NCBI GenBank assembly: GCA_905221605.1
Contig: CAJNDS010000069.1
Coordinates: 800,001 to 864,000 of the forward strand
Source of the DNA: Symbiodinium natans
Taxonomy: Eukaryota > Sar > Dinophyceae > Suessiales > Symbiodiniaceae
Length of the DNA stretch: 64,000 nt
Direction: 5' to 3'
Every line of letters starts with the position of its first letter. Position 1 is the first letter of the stretch. A program made the translations under genes and the position numbers. Below are positions 33,930 through 44,850 of the stretch, in pieces. The notes under the pieces were generated by a model. The model ran no database searches and was not told where the DNA came from. It was given only the letters and a program-made list of their open reading frames with translations.

Positions 33930-33999
33930 AACACTGGGCTTAGTCGCCGGCCTTGGCCTTGGCTTTGGCTTTGGCCTTGGCCTTGGCCTTGGACCTCAC
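33930..33999 (-). CDS. Lys-Ala repeat exon, copy 1
   Basis: Acceptor TGCTTCTTCGCCAG. Reads SKAKAKAKAKAKAKAGD then TAA. Low-complexity basic tails of this kind occur in linker-histone-like proteins; function not assignable. Confidence 0.5.
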
Positions 34000-34114
34000 C
34001 TGGCGAAGAAGCAGGCACCGTCATGTGGGGCCCTAAGCCCTTAGACCCTTAGGGCTTGAGGTTTAGGATGTACGGCCCAAACCCTAAACCCAAAACCCCA
34101 AAAGCCTACCACCT

Positions 34115-34210
34115 ACAAAAGGGGTTCTTGTGTTGCGAACACGGACATGCGTTAAGGGTTATTGGCAGTCCTGTTCCCGGGACTCGACCAGACTCCCAGA
34201 GGTGCTTTGG
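34115..34210 (-). CDS. exon candidate
   Basis: Reads HLWESGRVPGTGLPITLNAC, then PCSQHKNP. Borders approximate; the plus strand is open as well. Confidence 0.4.
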
Positions 34211-34495
34211 GGGGCTTGAGGGCTTAGGATTTAGGGGCTTACGGTTTCCAAGGCCCTGCAACCAGAGCCCTGAAAATCTAAGCTCTGAACCGTTCAGAAC
34301 TAAGACTCTTCAACGCTTCAGGGTTTTAGGGCATGCGGGGGTTGGGACAGGGGGACCTTGCCAAATGCTTGCATTACCCCTCCCAAAGAAGGCAGTCTAG
34401 GGGTCCAGAGTCTGGGGTCTATAGGGTTTGTGTTGAGGGTTTGGAGTTTAGGGCTTACAAAACCCGAAAACCCTGAAGGCCGCAAGGGTTGGCTA

Positions 34496-34605
34496 AGGGC
34501 AATCAACTTGGCAATAAACTGGGAGGGCCTTCTTAGGAGCCATCGCGGGCAGAGGCAAGCATCGGATGCTGCAGAGGAATGCTGGGCCGAGTATTGCGTA
34601 GGCAC
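34496..34605 (-). CDS. possible start exon
   Basis: An ATG at 34543-34541 in context GCGATGGCT reads MAPKKALPVYCQVDCP. A second frame from an ATG at 34605 (MPTQYSAQHSSAASDACLCP) overlaps. One may be a gene start for the minus-strand exons below; not proven. Confidence 0.4.
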
Positions 34606-34749
34606 CCTAACACTAAACCCTCCGAGCTTCTTGCCCGATGATTTGGGGATGTGGGGTTCAGGGCTACGGATCCTAAGTCCTACATCTCTACCCGAAACCG
34701 GAAGCTCGTAAGTTGCTCATGATGGGGTGACCAGTGGTGACCGGCATAC

Positions 34750-35500
34750 TCGAGGACTGGGCTAAACCTCTAAGCCCATCGGACTTTAGTCCCCGACCTT
34801 GAACAAGCGACAAGCTGTGACAGGCCATAAGGCAGCATTCGCCCGCATCAGTCGACGACACAACTCCTCTAGGTGCTGGTCTCTTTGGAGATTCCTATCA
34901 GGATGCAGAGCCTGACATTTAGGGTACCCGAAAAGGGACGACTGCCAGACTGGTCAGCCAGGGCTGGAGTGTAGGCACAACTTGCATCACCTAATGCAAG
35001 AGCCCAAGCAATTTCTCGATATCCTTCCTAAGGACAGGGGCCGAATAAAGGGGCCATACATAATTATACGTAGTTCAGAGATAACTTCATGCGTTTTCGC
35101 ATCAGCCTTCTGCACATGCATATGTTGGAACACACTCTCACACAGTCACACTTACTCCTACTCCCCGGTCCCGCGCCCTCGCCCGCGCCCTCACCCTCAA
35201 TCACCCGCTCACTCACTCACGCTCACTCACTCGCTCCCTGTCTCTCTCTCTCTCTCTCTTGTTTTCTCTCTCCTGCCCGCTCGCTCGCTGCCAGCACGAA
35301 TCTGCTGCGACTGCACGGAAAGCATTCCTAGCAGAAAATTGTGACCAGAATCACATTCCAGAGCAACTGCTCACATGAGTAGACAGGTTTGCATCGTGAT
35401 GAACCCCAAACCTTATAAACCCCAAAGCAACCAAAGCCCCAACCCCTTCGACCCCAAACCCTGAACACCACCCAAAGAAGCACCAACACCCCGAAACCCT
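34750..35500. other. unique sequence with a CT/AC-rich microsatellite
   Basis: 35120-35290 is a run of CTCAC, CCCTCGCC and TCTCTC units open in several frames. No supported gene. Confidence 0.6.
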
Positions 35501-35522
35501 AAACCCTAAAACCTCAAAACAA

Positions 35523-35604
35523 TTCCTTTTGAGCAGCGCCCGCCAGCTCGAGTCTTCTTGGCCGGATCCTGGATTGACTCGAGTTTCTTGGGCTCCGGAG
35601 GGCT
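35523..35604 (-). CDS. exon candidate, Lys-rich
   Basis: Acceptor CCCGACTTTTTCTTAAAG. Reads EPKKLESIQDPAKKTRAGGR. Confidence 0.5.
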
Positions 35605-35705
35605 TTAAGAAAAAGTCGGGGCGCTCTACGCCCTGAACCTTAAACCCTAAACCCTATTTTTAGACCCCAAACCCTCAACCCTAAACCCAAAACCTCAAAC
35701 CCTAA

Positions 35706-35790
35706 ACGTTCAGGCTGGGGGCTGCAGGGACATGGGATGTTTCCGGCTTAGATGAGATGCTGAGGTGGAGCTTGCGGGTGCTGGGGCTTG
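35706..35790 (-). CDS. exon candidate
   Basis: Reads TRKLHLSISSKPETSHVPAA between repeat flanks; borders approximate. Confidence 0.4.
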
Positions 35791-35987
35791 GGCTGTTGTT
35801 TGGGTTTGGGGTTTAGGGTTTAAGGTTTGTGGTTTAGGGTTTAGGGTTTGGGGTTTGGGGTTTGGGGTTTGGGGTTTGAGGTTTGGGGTTCGGGGATTGG
35901 GGTTTGGGGTTTGGGGTTGAGGCCTTAGGGTTTACACTTGCTTGCTGGGTTTCAAGCTTCGGATCCTTTAAGGCGCATGTTTGCTAC

Positions 35988-36007
35988 CTGGGCCATTCAG
36001 CCGCAAG
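35988..36007 (-). CDS. 20-base microexon candidate
   Basis: Excellent acceptor (CCTCTCCCCACTTTGCAG) and GTAGCA donor around 20 bases that could encode LAAEWP. Confidence 0.45.
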
Positions 36008-36369
36008 CTGCAAAGTGGGGAGAGGGGAGCTGAGAATCTCAGGACCGCAGGGCTTCGAAACTAAGTACGGGAACCTCTCTAAATCAGACTCCCTTTTGGG
36101 GTCCCTTATATGGTACCTGACCTTTTGAGAGGACCCCAAAACAGGACCCCAATTTAGATAACAGAAGCCAAACCCTGAACCCTAAAACCCTGGACCCTGA
36201 ACCCCGAACCCTAAAACCCGAAAACCCCCCCCCCTCCCCCCCTAAACCCAAAACCCTACACCCTAAACCCTAAACCCTAAACCCCGCGAAAGCCCCGGGC
36301 CGGAGAGCGGTCGCCACGTGCCGCGCTGCCGGGCCGGGTTCCGGGGATCCCTCGGCTTGAGGGCTGAGG

Positions 36370-37200
36370 TTCTGGGGTTTAGGGTGTAGGGTTTAGGGTT
36401 TAGGGTTTAGGGTGTAGGGTTTAGGGTGTAGGGTTTAGGGTGTAGGGTTTGGGGTTTAGGGTTTAGGGCTTGGGGCTTAGGGCCGAGGGTTTTGGGTTTT
36501 GGGCTTTGGGGTTTGTAGAGGCTTGTAGGGGTTCATCAGGGGCTTACAGCGTTTAGGGTTTCGGGTTTTGGAGTTGCACTTTTAGAAGCCTTCGAGGTTT
36601 TAGAGGCTTTAAGGTACAAGGCCTAGGGTTTAGATTTGTTAAGGGTGCTAAGGCTTAGGGAATTGCAGGGCTTCAGGTGTTTAGGGCTTCGGGCTTAGGG
36701 CTTTCAAGGGCCTGCAACTGTCAGGCTTCAGGGGGTTTAGGGTCTCAGAATTGGAGAGGTTATAGGGCTTAGCGTTTTGGGGGTTTGGGATCTTAGGCGG
36801 TTTAGACGATGGGCTTTCCCGGCACTGCGAGCCCTCTGTAGGCAAGAGCTTAGGCGATCAGGGCTTAGAGTCAGGTTTGGGGGTGGGAAGTCCCTCAAGA
36901 ACATTCTCATGTAAACTGCTCTTCGAAAAACACACAAACCCCGAAGCTAAGTACCCTAAATGAAACAAGTAAACCCAGAAACGCTAAAACCCCTACGCCC
37001 TTAACACCCTATGGACCCTAAACCCTAAACGAATCCTAGACACCAATTCGTTTAAGATGCTAAACCGAAAAAGCATGAAAACAAACAAAAAAAACACGCT
37101 AAAAAACCCTTAACCCCCTAAATCCCAAAAAACCTCTAAGCCCTTAATACCCTAAAAACCCTAAACCGAAAAAAAAAAAAAAAACGAAAAAACCGAAAAC
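36370..37200. other. degenerate repeat, no supported gene
   Basis: TTTAGGG and GTGTAGGG units, then AT-rich A-runs at 37077-37190. Nothing else supported. Confidence 0.6.
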
Positions 37201-37213
37201 CCTCTGCCTCCAG

Positions 37214-37278
37214 CACCGCCTCACGGAGCAGATCGCGGGCCGGCGCCGCGCCAAGAGCCCCTGGCATTGGACTTTGAG
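37214..37278 (+). CDS. exon candidate, basic
   Basis: Acceptor CCCTCTGCCTCCAG and a strong GTAACA donor. Reads HRLTEQIAGRRRAKSPWHWT. Confidence 0.55.
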
Positions 37279-37745
37279 GTAACAGGGTTTAGGGTATACG
37301 GTTTCGGGTTTAGGGTGTAGGGTTTAGGGTAAAGGGTTTCGGGTTTAGGGAGGTAGGTCAGAGGGGCTTTGTGGGGAATTTGCCTTTTGGAGCATGGGAT
37401 CCCGGGGCTTTCTGGGGCCTCTTCGGGCTCTTAGGAGTTCAGGGTCTTAGGGTCTTAGGGCTCTGCGGAGTTACGGCCCTAGGATTTTGGGCTTATTGGT
37501 TCAGTATTAGGGTTTCGGGTTTGATTGATTGATTCATTGGCGGGTTCAGCCTCTGCCAGTCTCTTTAATGGCCTGAGGGGCGTTGGGTGCTTGACTTCCA
37601 GGGCTCAGGGTATTAAGCCTCTGCAACATTCCTTAAAGTTGGTTAGGATCTAAGGTTCGTGGGGATATTTAAGGGTTGCTGCGGGCTTGATGAAGGGCTC
37701 CAGGGCTAAGAGTCCCCTGAACTCAAACCGTCCCGGTCTTATGTA

Positions 37746-37801
37746 GGGTCCGGGTCTCCCTGTGAAGCGATCAGGGTCCGGGTCTCCCTGTGAAGCGATC
37801 A
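37746..37801. repeat. perfect 28-bp tandem duplication
   Basis: Two adjacent identical copies of a unit beginning GGGTCCGGGTCTCCC. Confidence 0.95.
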
Positions 37802-38185
37802 GCTTGTAAAGGCTTTAACGACGCCGACTAGACTACGAGGTTTGAATCAGGGTTTGGGGTTTAGGTTTAAGGGTTGGGGTTTAGGTTAAGGTACCCTACG
37901 CCTCCAAGGGCCCACGACGTGCAGGCTACAAGGCCCCTAGATCCGGATAAAGAACGACCTGCAAGACACACTGAACCCTAAACTCTAAACCCCCCCCCCG
38001 AGGCCTCGCAGCAACCTTGCAAAGAGAAAACCTTAAACCCTGAACCCTCAGGAACGCAAGCCCCCCCCCCCCCGCCGCAGAGAAAAAACGATACGGTTCC
38101 AAACCCTCAACCTGAAACCCTGAACCCTAAACCCTAAACCATAAACCCTGAACCCTGAACCCTGACCGACACATTGGGATCTCAG

Positions 38186-38269
38186 GTGTCTGCCACCTGC
38201 CAGGGAGGTCAGCGCGGCCTGGATCGGTGACAACACCTGCCGTGCGACCACCTGGGCAAAGCTTGCAGG
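38186..38269 (+). CDS. exon candidate
   Basis: Acceptor TTGGGATCTCAG, donor GTTTGA. Reads AREVSAAWIGDNTCRATTWA. Confidence 0.5.
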
Positions 38270-38394
38270 GTTTGAGGCTTGGGGAATTGGGGTTTAGGGT
38301 TCAGGGTTTAGGGTTCAGGAGCTCAGGGTTTGGGGTTTTGGGAATGAGGGTGTTGGGGCTTCGGAGTTCCGACGTTCGGGTTTCGCGCGTGCGC

Positions 38395-38461
38395 GCGCGA
38401 CCTTTGGAGCGGCAACACTAAACCCTAAACCCTAAAAGGGTTGCCGCTCCAGAGGTCGCGC
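38395..38461. repeat. inverted repeat with telomere-type loop
   Basis: Arms of 22 bp (38395-38416 and 38440-38461, one mismatch) flank ACTAAACCCTAAACCCTAAAAG. The arms are GC-rich and the transcript could fold into a long hairpin. Confidence 0.85.
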
Positions 38462-38779
38462 CCGGCTGTCGCGCTTAGGGGCATTTCGGGGTTTGGAGTT
38501 CAGTGTCTAGCGCGGGCGAAGGGATGGGAGAGAGGGGAGGAGGGGTTTCGGGTTTAGGATTATGAACTGTAAACCCGAAGCCCTAAACGCCTAAACCCTA
38601 AACCCTAGCCGACACCCTCAAACCCTACAAGCCTAACGCCTGGAGGCTCATGGGTAGTTAACACTAGGGTTACAATCATGGTACCTATGCTTATAACCCT
38701 GTTTAGGATACTTCTGACCCTAAACCCTAAACCTTCTCTATCCTTATAGATTTAGACCCTAGTAACTTTTTGGTGCATT

Positions 38780-39190
38780 TACCCCCCGTTGTCGAGCACG
38801 TCTTGGTCAATCTGGGACCGTTGTTGAGCACTTTTGGGTTTGTCGGCACTGTTGTTGAGCACCTTTTGGTCAATCGGCACCGTTGTTGCGCGAATTTCGG
38901 TCCATTTCGGACCGTTGTTGAGCACTTTTTGGTCAATCTGGGACCATTGTTGAGCACTTTTTGGTCCAATCGGCACCGCTCTTTCCGTTCTTTCTGTCGG
39001 CACCGTTCTTGCGCAATTCTTGGTCTGTCGGCACCGTTCTTGAGCCATTGTTGGTCTGTCGGCACCGTTCTTGAACCATTTTCTTCACCGTTCTTGAGCC
39101 ATTTTTGGTGCGTCGGCACCGTTCTTGAACCATTTTTGGTCTGTCGGCACCGTTCTTGACCCTTTTTGGTCTGTCCACACCCGTGTTTGG
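38780..39190. repeat. 31-bp minisatellite
   Basis: Degenerate tandem units of the form CACCGTTCTTGAGCCATTTT plus TGGTCTGTCGG, about 13 copies. Since 31 is not a multiple of three and the unit lacks stops, several frames on both strands stay open; these are not taken as genes. Confidence 0.9.
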
Positions 39191-39382
39191 TCTTTCGCCT
39201 TGTTGAGTGCGCTTCAAATTTTCTTAATGTTATGGGATTCTTTGGGTGGGTGGGTTTGTTTCTAAGCCTGGAACCCCTTGATGACGAGTGAAAGCTAGAA
39301 CAGTGACCCTCTAGACCCTAAACCTTAAACCCTAAACCCCCTCAACCCTACACCCTAAAGCCTAGCTAAACCCTACCTCCAG

Positions 39383-39452
39383 CCCTGCTGGGCCGTCGGC
39401 GCGTTGGAGGCAATCTGCCTTCGACCCCGTGGCGTGCCCTCCAAACAGCAGG
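39383..39452 (+). CDS. exon candidate
   Basis: Acceptor CCCTACCTCCAG, donor GTTCCG. Reads PCWAVGALEAICLRPRGVPS. Confidence 0.5.
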
Positions 39453-39760
39453 GTTCCGGGTTCGGGGGTTTTGGGCTAAGGGAACCCTAAACCAGAAACC
39501 CTACACCCTAAACCCGAACCCTAAACCACTCCGTATGACGCTAACCTGCTCATTCCTAAACCCTAAAGCAAAACCCGAAAAAACTAAAACCCCAAAACCC
39601 TACAACTCTAAACAGCCTGAACACCCTAAACACCCCAAACACTGTGTTCTGCCCATCCTGCTGCGGACTAGGGCTTTAGGGCTTTCGGAGTGAGGGTTTT
39701 ACGGTTTAGGGGGTCGGGGTATTCGGTCTTTCGGGAATCGGGAGGGCTTAGGGCTTAGAG

Positions 39761-39832
39761 CACATTCGTCGTCCTCCCTTCGGGCTTGAGGCCCCGCCTC
39801 ATGGCCCAAATTCGTCCATCCACAACTGCACC
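39761..39832 (+). CDS. exon candidate
   Basis: Reads HIRRPPFGLEAPPHGPNSSI after GGGCTTAGAG; the right border is in CCCTAAA repeat. Confidence 0.4.
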
Positions 39833-39954
39833 AAACCCCTAAACCAAACAACGTAGTAAGATGACGTATGATAGGGGTCCGGCCCTTTGCGGGAAATCCA
39901 AACCTTGTCTGAATCCTAACCCTGTACCATCATAAGCCTCACTTGCCGTATCAG

Positions 39955-40017
39955 GAACTGCTAAGACCCCTGCAGAAGAGAAGGCGAGCCGCAAGACTTC
40001 TGCGCTGCCTCCACATG
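39955..40017 (+). CDS. exon candidate
   Basis: 63 bases from CTTGCCGTATCAG to a GTTGAG donor made of repeat. Reads TAKTPAEEKASRKTSALPPH. Confidence 0.5.
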
Positions 40018-40094
40018 GTTGAGGGTGTTGGGGAAAAACTTTCCCCTAAACGCAATACAATATGGGCTCAGGGTTTAGGACATATAGGGTTTAG

Positions 40095-40206
40095 GGGGAG
40101 GGGGAGAGGGAGGGAGAGGGAGAGGGAGAGAGAGAGAGAGAGAAAGAACAAAATAATAAATAAGAAAAAGAAAGAGAAAGAGAAAGGGAGAGAGAGAGAG
40201 AGAGGG
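40095..40206 (+). repeat. GA-rich microsatellite
   Basis: GGGAGA and GA units with a short AT-rich insert. Confidence 0.95.
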
Positions 40207-40392
40207 ACCGAGAAACCCTGAAAGACCCTGAGGCGCCCGGAATCTTGCAAGGGCGGGTTCAAGTCGTTTCATAAGGGCGGAGATGGAGTTTGGGGCTTGG
40301 GCTTTGGGCTTTGGGCTTTGGGCTTTGAGCTTTGGGATTTGGGATTTGGGATCTTAAGAATTTTGGGACGAGATGCTTAGAAGTTCCCACAG

Positions 40393-40434
40393 ATTCCCCA
40401 AAAACCTCCCCGCCTTGGACCCGGCATGACAGCA
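40393..40434 (+). CDS. 14-codon exon candidate
   Basis: Acceptor AGTTCCCACAG, donor GTTTAG, phase 0 at both ends. Reads IPQKPPRLGPGMTA. Confidence 0.45.
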
Positions 40435-40606
40435 GTTTAGGGTTCAGGCTATGCGAACACGACTCATCCGGGTATTTTCAGTCTCAGAATCGTAGCCGAG
40501 TTAGGGTTTCCATGGACGGCGTTTTCGGCCGAAACGCCTCTCTCATCGAAAGCTTCAAATTTTAAGGAGCAGCCAAGTTGAAGGTTTTACTGGGGGGGTC
40601 TTCTAG

Positions 40607-40733
40607 GCCGAAGGGCCCAATTCACGAATGTAAATTTGAAGAAGGTTCTGGGTATCTGGGACAAAGCTTGGCGACCCCAAGCTATAGGCCTGCCATGGTC
40701 TCGCTCGACGTGCCCGCCTACCCGCCAGAATAG
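40607..40733 (+). CDS. possible terminal exon
   Basis: After acceptor GGTCTTCTAG reads GPIHECKFEEGSGYLGQSLA, then TPSYRPAMVSLDVPAYPPE and a TAG. Unrecognised. Confidence 0.55.
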
Positions 40734-40955
40734 CCACCTTTAGTTAGGGTAGAAAAGGCCCTAAACCGGCTAAACCAGCCCCTGATTCCCTCCAAACCTC
40801 AGGTCCGGCGTGCCAGAGACGCAGGGCAGCTGGAGAACCTGTCCAAACCATGCACACTGGCAAGTCGAGAGGGTTTTGGGGGGTGGGGGGGTGGGCTGAT
40901 TTGGGGAGATTTTGGAAGTTGACGGGTCTGGTTCTTTGTAGAGCCGTCTCTGCAG

Positions 40956-41075
40956 GGACCTCTCATCGGGCGACAAGAGGCCATCGAGACTACCTCAATC
41001 AGGAACACATGTTTCTTAGACAAAGGAGGACGAAAGGAAAAGCCCCCCCCCCTCACCCCGCTGGTGATAGTCGGG
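40956..41075 (+). CDS. exon candidate, 40 codons
   Basis: Acceptor GTAGAGCCGTCTCTGCAG, donor GTGGGA, 120 bases in phase 0. Reads GPLIGRQEAIETTSIRNTCF, then LDKGGRKEKPPPLTPLVI. Confidence 0.55.
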
Positions 41076-41311
41076 GTGGGATCCTAGCGTAACGGGCAGA
41101 AAGTCTTCCGGGTGGCATGCTCTTCTGACACGGCCCGCTGTGTGCAACTCAGAGACTCCAATATCCCGCAATATCAAGAAGGATGAAATCATGTTGGGTT
41201 CCTAGACCCTGACACCCTAACCCTAAACCATCTTAAACCTTACCCCTACAACCCATATTCCTTAAGAGATCTTGCGTCCCTGGGGAGGTTCTAGGAGGTC
41301 AGGAGTTCAGG

Positions 41312-41440
41312 GTTTTTGTGTGGGGCCCCAAAGAGGAAACCCCAAACCCCTGTTTCGGTGTTTTTGGAGATTCCAGCCTCCCCAGTTCCTTCGCTGCAGC
41401 TGGGTGCGTGCAGTGCACGGGCATGCCGTACAAGACCTGA
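41312..41440 (+). CDS. possible terminal exon
   Basis: Reads WGPKEETPNPCFGVFGDSSL, then AAAGCVQCTGMPYKT and TGA. Left border approximate. Confidence 0.4.
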   Translation, partial: VFVWGPKEETPNPCFGVFGDSSLPSSFAAAGCVQCTGMPYKT

Positions 41441-42045
41441 GCACCCCTTGCCCCAAATCCTAGATACTAAAACCAAAATGCTAAACCCCAAAACCCGAAA
41501 TCCTAAAAACTCGGTTTCTGGGGTTCCCAAGAGGTCACTGACCCTTTAACCTTTTGAGCCATCATTATAATACGGCCCCTTGCCCTTTTCCCTAAACCTC
41601 ACCACAAACGGGCCACAACCTACAGCCTGATACAGCGCCAACCCTGATCCGAAACCAAGGTAGAAAGTCACGCGTTTCTCCGAAGCAGTTTCAACAGCGG
41701 CGGGACATGCTTTCGCTGCGGCGGCGGGGGCGTGGCCTCTTGGCAGCTGAATGGGGACTTTCAGGGTTTAGGGTTTAGTCAGCAATGCAGGCATCGGGTT
41801 CAACGTAAAGGTCTGGGGTCTGGGGTTTAGACCCCCAACCCTGCAAACTCTTAAGCCCCCGTGCCCGTAGACCTGGCTCCATCTACCTACTATGTTGGGG
41901 GGTGATACCCGAAATTTAGGGGTTAGAACCTACCATTTTGTAGGGGTTAACGGATTTCCGGCTTGGGGGTTAAGGGGGTTAGGGTTTAGGGTTTACCCTA
42001 AACCCTAAACCCGAAACCCTAAACCCAATTAGGGCTAAGGGGCAG

Positions 42046-42107
42046 GACTTCACTGACATCAACACCACTGTTCGGCACCCACAAACTCTGCTGGTGGGCC
42101 AGCCGGG
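42046..42107 (+). CDS. exon candidate
   Basis: 62 bases from GGGGCAG to a donor that starts GGTTTAGG. Reads DFTDINTTVRHPQTLLVGQP. Confidence 0.55.
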
Positions 42108-42846
42108 GTTTAGGGGCTCAGCAGTTCGGATATTGATAGCTCGGGTTTAAGGTTTGGGCGTTATTATAGGGCCTATGTTGGGGGACTCTGTATGTCTTGT
42201 TAGGCCTCCAGCACGTCAGGCAGGCCATCCCATTCCCATGAGGACGTGCTCTGCGCCTCACGCACGCAGAATCCCCCAGATCCTAAACTCTCTAAGCCCC
42301 ATAAACCTTATAAACCGCCCATAAGCTATGAACCCTGTGAAGCCTTCAAACCCTATAAGCCCTACAAACCCTAAACCTAAAATGCCGACCTTTCCGGAGG
42401 GGGTCAGCAGGAATCTCACGAAGTAATCGAGTCGGGTGGGCCTTTGTGAAGCAAGCACCCCTAAACCCGCAATACCCTAAACCCTAAACCCTAGCCCTAA
42501 GCCCCAAACCCTAAACCTAAGCCCTAAACAGAATGTGCCTTCATGACTTTTGGTGTGCCCGCTGTGGTAGTGGCAGTGGCAAAGCCCGAAAACATAAACT
42601 CAGCAAGCTGCCACACCCGAAAGAGCTTCGGGTTAGGGTTAGGGCTTCGGGCCCGGAAACCCGTTTCTCAAAAAGTCCTTGATCCAAATCGCCAAACCCT
42701 GAGCACCTTGCAAAAAGCAAACTTGAACCCAACATCCTAGACCCTGAATCCCTGGAAACAAGCCAAAGATCCTAGAACCACTTTAAAGCAAGCCCCACAA
42801 ATCCCCAAGCCCCTTAAAACATCCCTCTTCCCGGCCTCTCCGTCAG

Positions 42847-42921
42847 TCGCGGGCCCACTGGCTGCCCAACATGCTGGTTCTGGATGCCCACCACGTCATC
42901 CTTCAAAGGGCCGCAGTCGGA
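42847..42921 (+). CDS. exon candidate, strand tentative
   Basis: A pyrimidine-rich acceptor (CTTCCCGGCCTCTCCGTCAG) and a GTTTAG donor enclose exactly 25 codons: SRAHWLPNMLVLDAHHVILQ. The antisense frame (DDVVGIQNQHVGQPVGPR) is also good. Confidence 0.5.
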
Positions 42922-43851
42922 GTTTAGGGGCTTAGGGGTTTAGGGTTTCGGCGTAGTGGTTTGGGAGATTAGGGGTTTAGAGATTTTGGAGATTGGGGGG
43001 TTCGGGGCTTAGGGTTTTAGGAGTTTGGGGGTTAAAGGGTTTAGGGGTTTAGGATTAGGGGTTTAGGGGTTCAGGCGCTTAGGGGTTTAGTCTTCAGGGG
43101 TTTCAGGTTTGGGAAGCTAAAGCACGAAACCTTCAACGTTTCAATGGACCTCCTGGTAGAGCTGCTCAGCAGGTCCGTGTGCTAGGCTCGATGTCCTCCA
43201 GGGCGTAAGCGTCCACAGTCCACAGTCATGGCGTTGGGGCTTAGGGTTTGGGGGTGCTTGGGATCAAGTAGGCCGAGATCTCAATCACGTGGAACATGAG
43301 TCTTGAACCAACCTAAACCCTAACACCCTAAAACCTGAAACCCTAAAACCAGAAAACCCAAACACGCCTAAACCATAAAACCATAAAACCCTAAACCCCT
43401 AAACCCCCTAAAAGAAGGTTTGGGGGCTTCGGGCCCCGGAAGTGCACGGATTCACGAGCAAACCCTCAACCCTAAGCCCTAAGCCCCTACATCACAGGTT
43501 CGGGAAGCTTAGGAGGTTCGGGCGGGGGAGGGGGCCGTGGGGATCTCAGGTCCAGGTACTCACTAGTCAAGCAGTGTTGGTTGTGAAACAGGAGAATACG
43601 CAGAGAATCCCATAACATTATATGCAGTGTATCTTTAATAATGATTATTAGCATAACGAAGTAATAAAGTTCACTCAATCCATAGCCCTAGGCCCTGTAC
43701 CCTAAGGAGCTGCGCACCACTCACCTCAAAACCGCTTTTGCAATCAGATAGATGTTGAACGGAGAAGGGTCGGAAAAATAAATTCAATAACATCTCATTA
43801 GTAGTTTTTGGCATCCAGATGGCCTGAAGAGGCTTTGGGCGGCCTCAGCAA

Positions 43852-43885
<34 letters not shown>
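43852..43885 (+). repeat. poly-G run of 34
   Basis: Uninterrupted G tract. The sequence from 43250 to 44340 is mostly unique and AT-richer; I see no supported gene apart from weak open frames. Confidence 0.9.
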
Positions 43886-43960
43886 CGGCGGGGGGTCCGG
43901 TTTCGGAGCTTTTGGAATGGGGGGGAGGAAGAGAGGTCCCATAATGAGCGGTAAAAATGT

Positions 43961-43996
43961 GTGTGTGTGTCTATATATGTATATATATATATATAT
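43961..43996. repeat. TG and TA dinucleotide tract
   Basis: GTGTGTGT followed by about 24 bases of AT alternation. A similar tract lies at 55848-55905. Confidence 0.95.
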
Positions 43997-44353
43997 GAAA
44001 GAGAGGGCTTAGGGTTTAGGTAGAGGGAATGAAGAAGAGGGGGGGGAGGTTCGGGAGGTTTAAGGGGCTGTCGGGGGCTCTAAGGTCTGAGTTTCGGGGA
44101 GCTTCGCCCCTCGTGGTGAGGACCTTAAACGGGCTTACCCTAGTAAGAGCAGCATCTCATTTCCTTATGTGTACATATGTGCAGTACCCTTACTATGCTA
44201 AGTTAAGTTCCTGAACAAATTGAAGCCTAGAGTTGCCTGCGTCGGTAGAAGGCGCACCCTTAAACATTTGGGCCCTGAAACCCTACACTCTAAACCCTGA
44301 ACCCTGCAGGGACCGCAAACCTTAAGCCCTACACCCTGAACCCCTCAACCCAG

Positions 44354-44423
44354 AACGCCGTCAGGCGCCTCGGTGCCCATCCTCAGTCGATGGCGGCTGC
44401 CGGAGGCGCCTGCCCCAAGCAGG
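44354..44423 (+). CDS. exon candidate
   Basis: 70 bases from CCTCAACCCAG to a GTAGCA donor. Reads NAVRRLGAHPQSMAAAGGAC. Confidence 0.55.
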
Positions 44424-44542
44424 GTAGCATGAGGGTTTAGGGTGTACAGTTAGTTTAGGATTAAGGGTATAAGGTTTAGGGTTTAGGGTTTAGGGTTTAG
44501 GGTTTAGGGTTTTGTCTTTGAGGCCCCATCCCCTCCCCACAG

Positions 44543-44600
44543 AGCCGCCTCCGCTTGGATGCCGCGGCTCTTCAGCAGCAGCACCTGCTGCAAATGGCGA
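44543..44600 (+). CDS. exon candidate, Gln-rich
   Basis: Excellent acceptor (CCCCATCCCCTCCCCACAG). Reads SRLRLDAAALQQQHLLQMA. Donor GTTCCG, or GTTCAG six bases later. Confidence 0.55.
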
Positions 44601-44679
44601 GTTCCGGTTCAGGGGTCCTAAACCCTACACCCGATACCCTAAACCCTAAACACTAAGCCCTAAACCCTAAACCCTCAAC

Positions 44680-44850
44680 CTAGACCCAAACCCATGGGGA
44701 CAGCCAGGGCAGAAGGACTCTAAGCACTAAAACCGAGGGCTCAAGCCCCCAAACCCTTTCCCCTAGCCCTAGACCCAAAACCCATGGGTTCAGCCAGGGC
44801 TTAAGGACCCTAGAGAGCCCAAGCCCCTAAACCCTTTCCCAAGCCCAAAA
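44680..44850. repeat. 89-bp tandem duplication
   Basis: Two copies start CTAGACCCAAAYCCATGG at 44680 and 44769 and share the following CAGCCAGGGC, AGCC and CCCTTTCCC blocks. Confidence 0.8.

Noticed and set aside
34982-35344. 120-codon plus frame rich in Ser, Leu and Pro
   Set aside because: Produced by CT and CTCAC microsatellite sequence.
38727-39217. 89-130 codon open frames on both strands
   Set aside because: Products of a 31-bp stop-free minisatellite.
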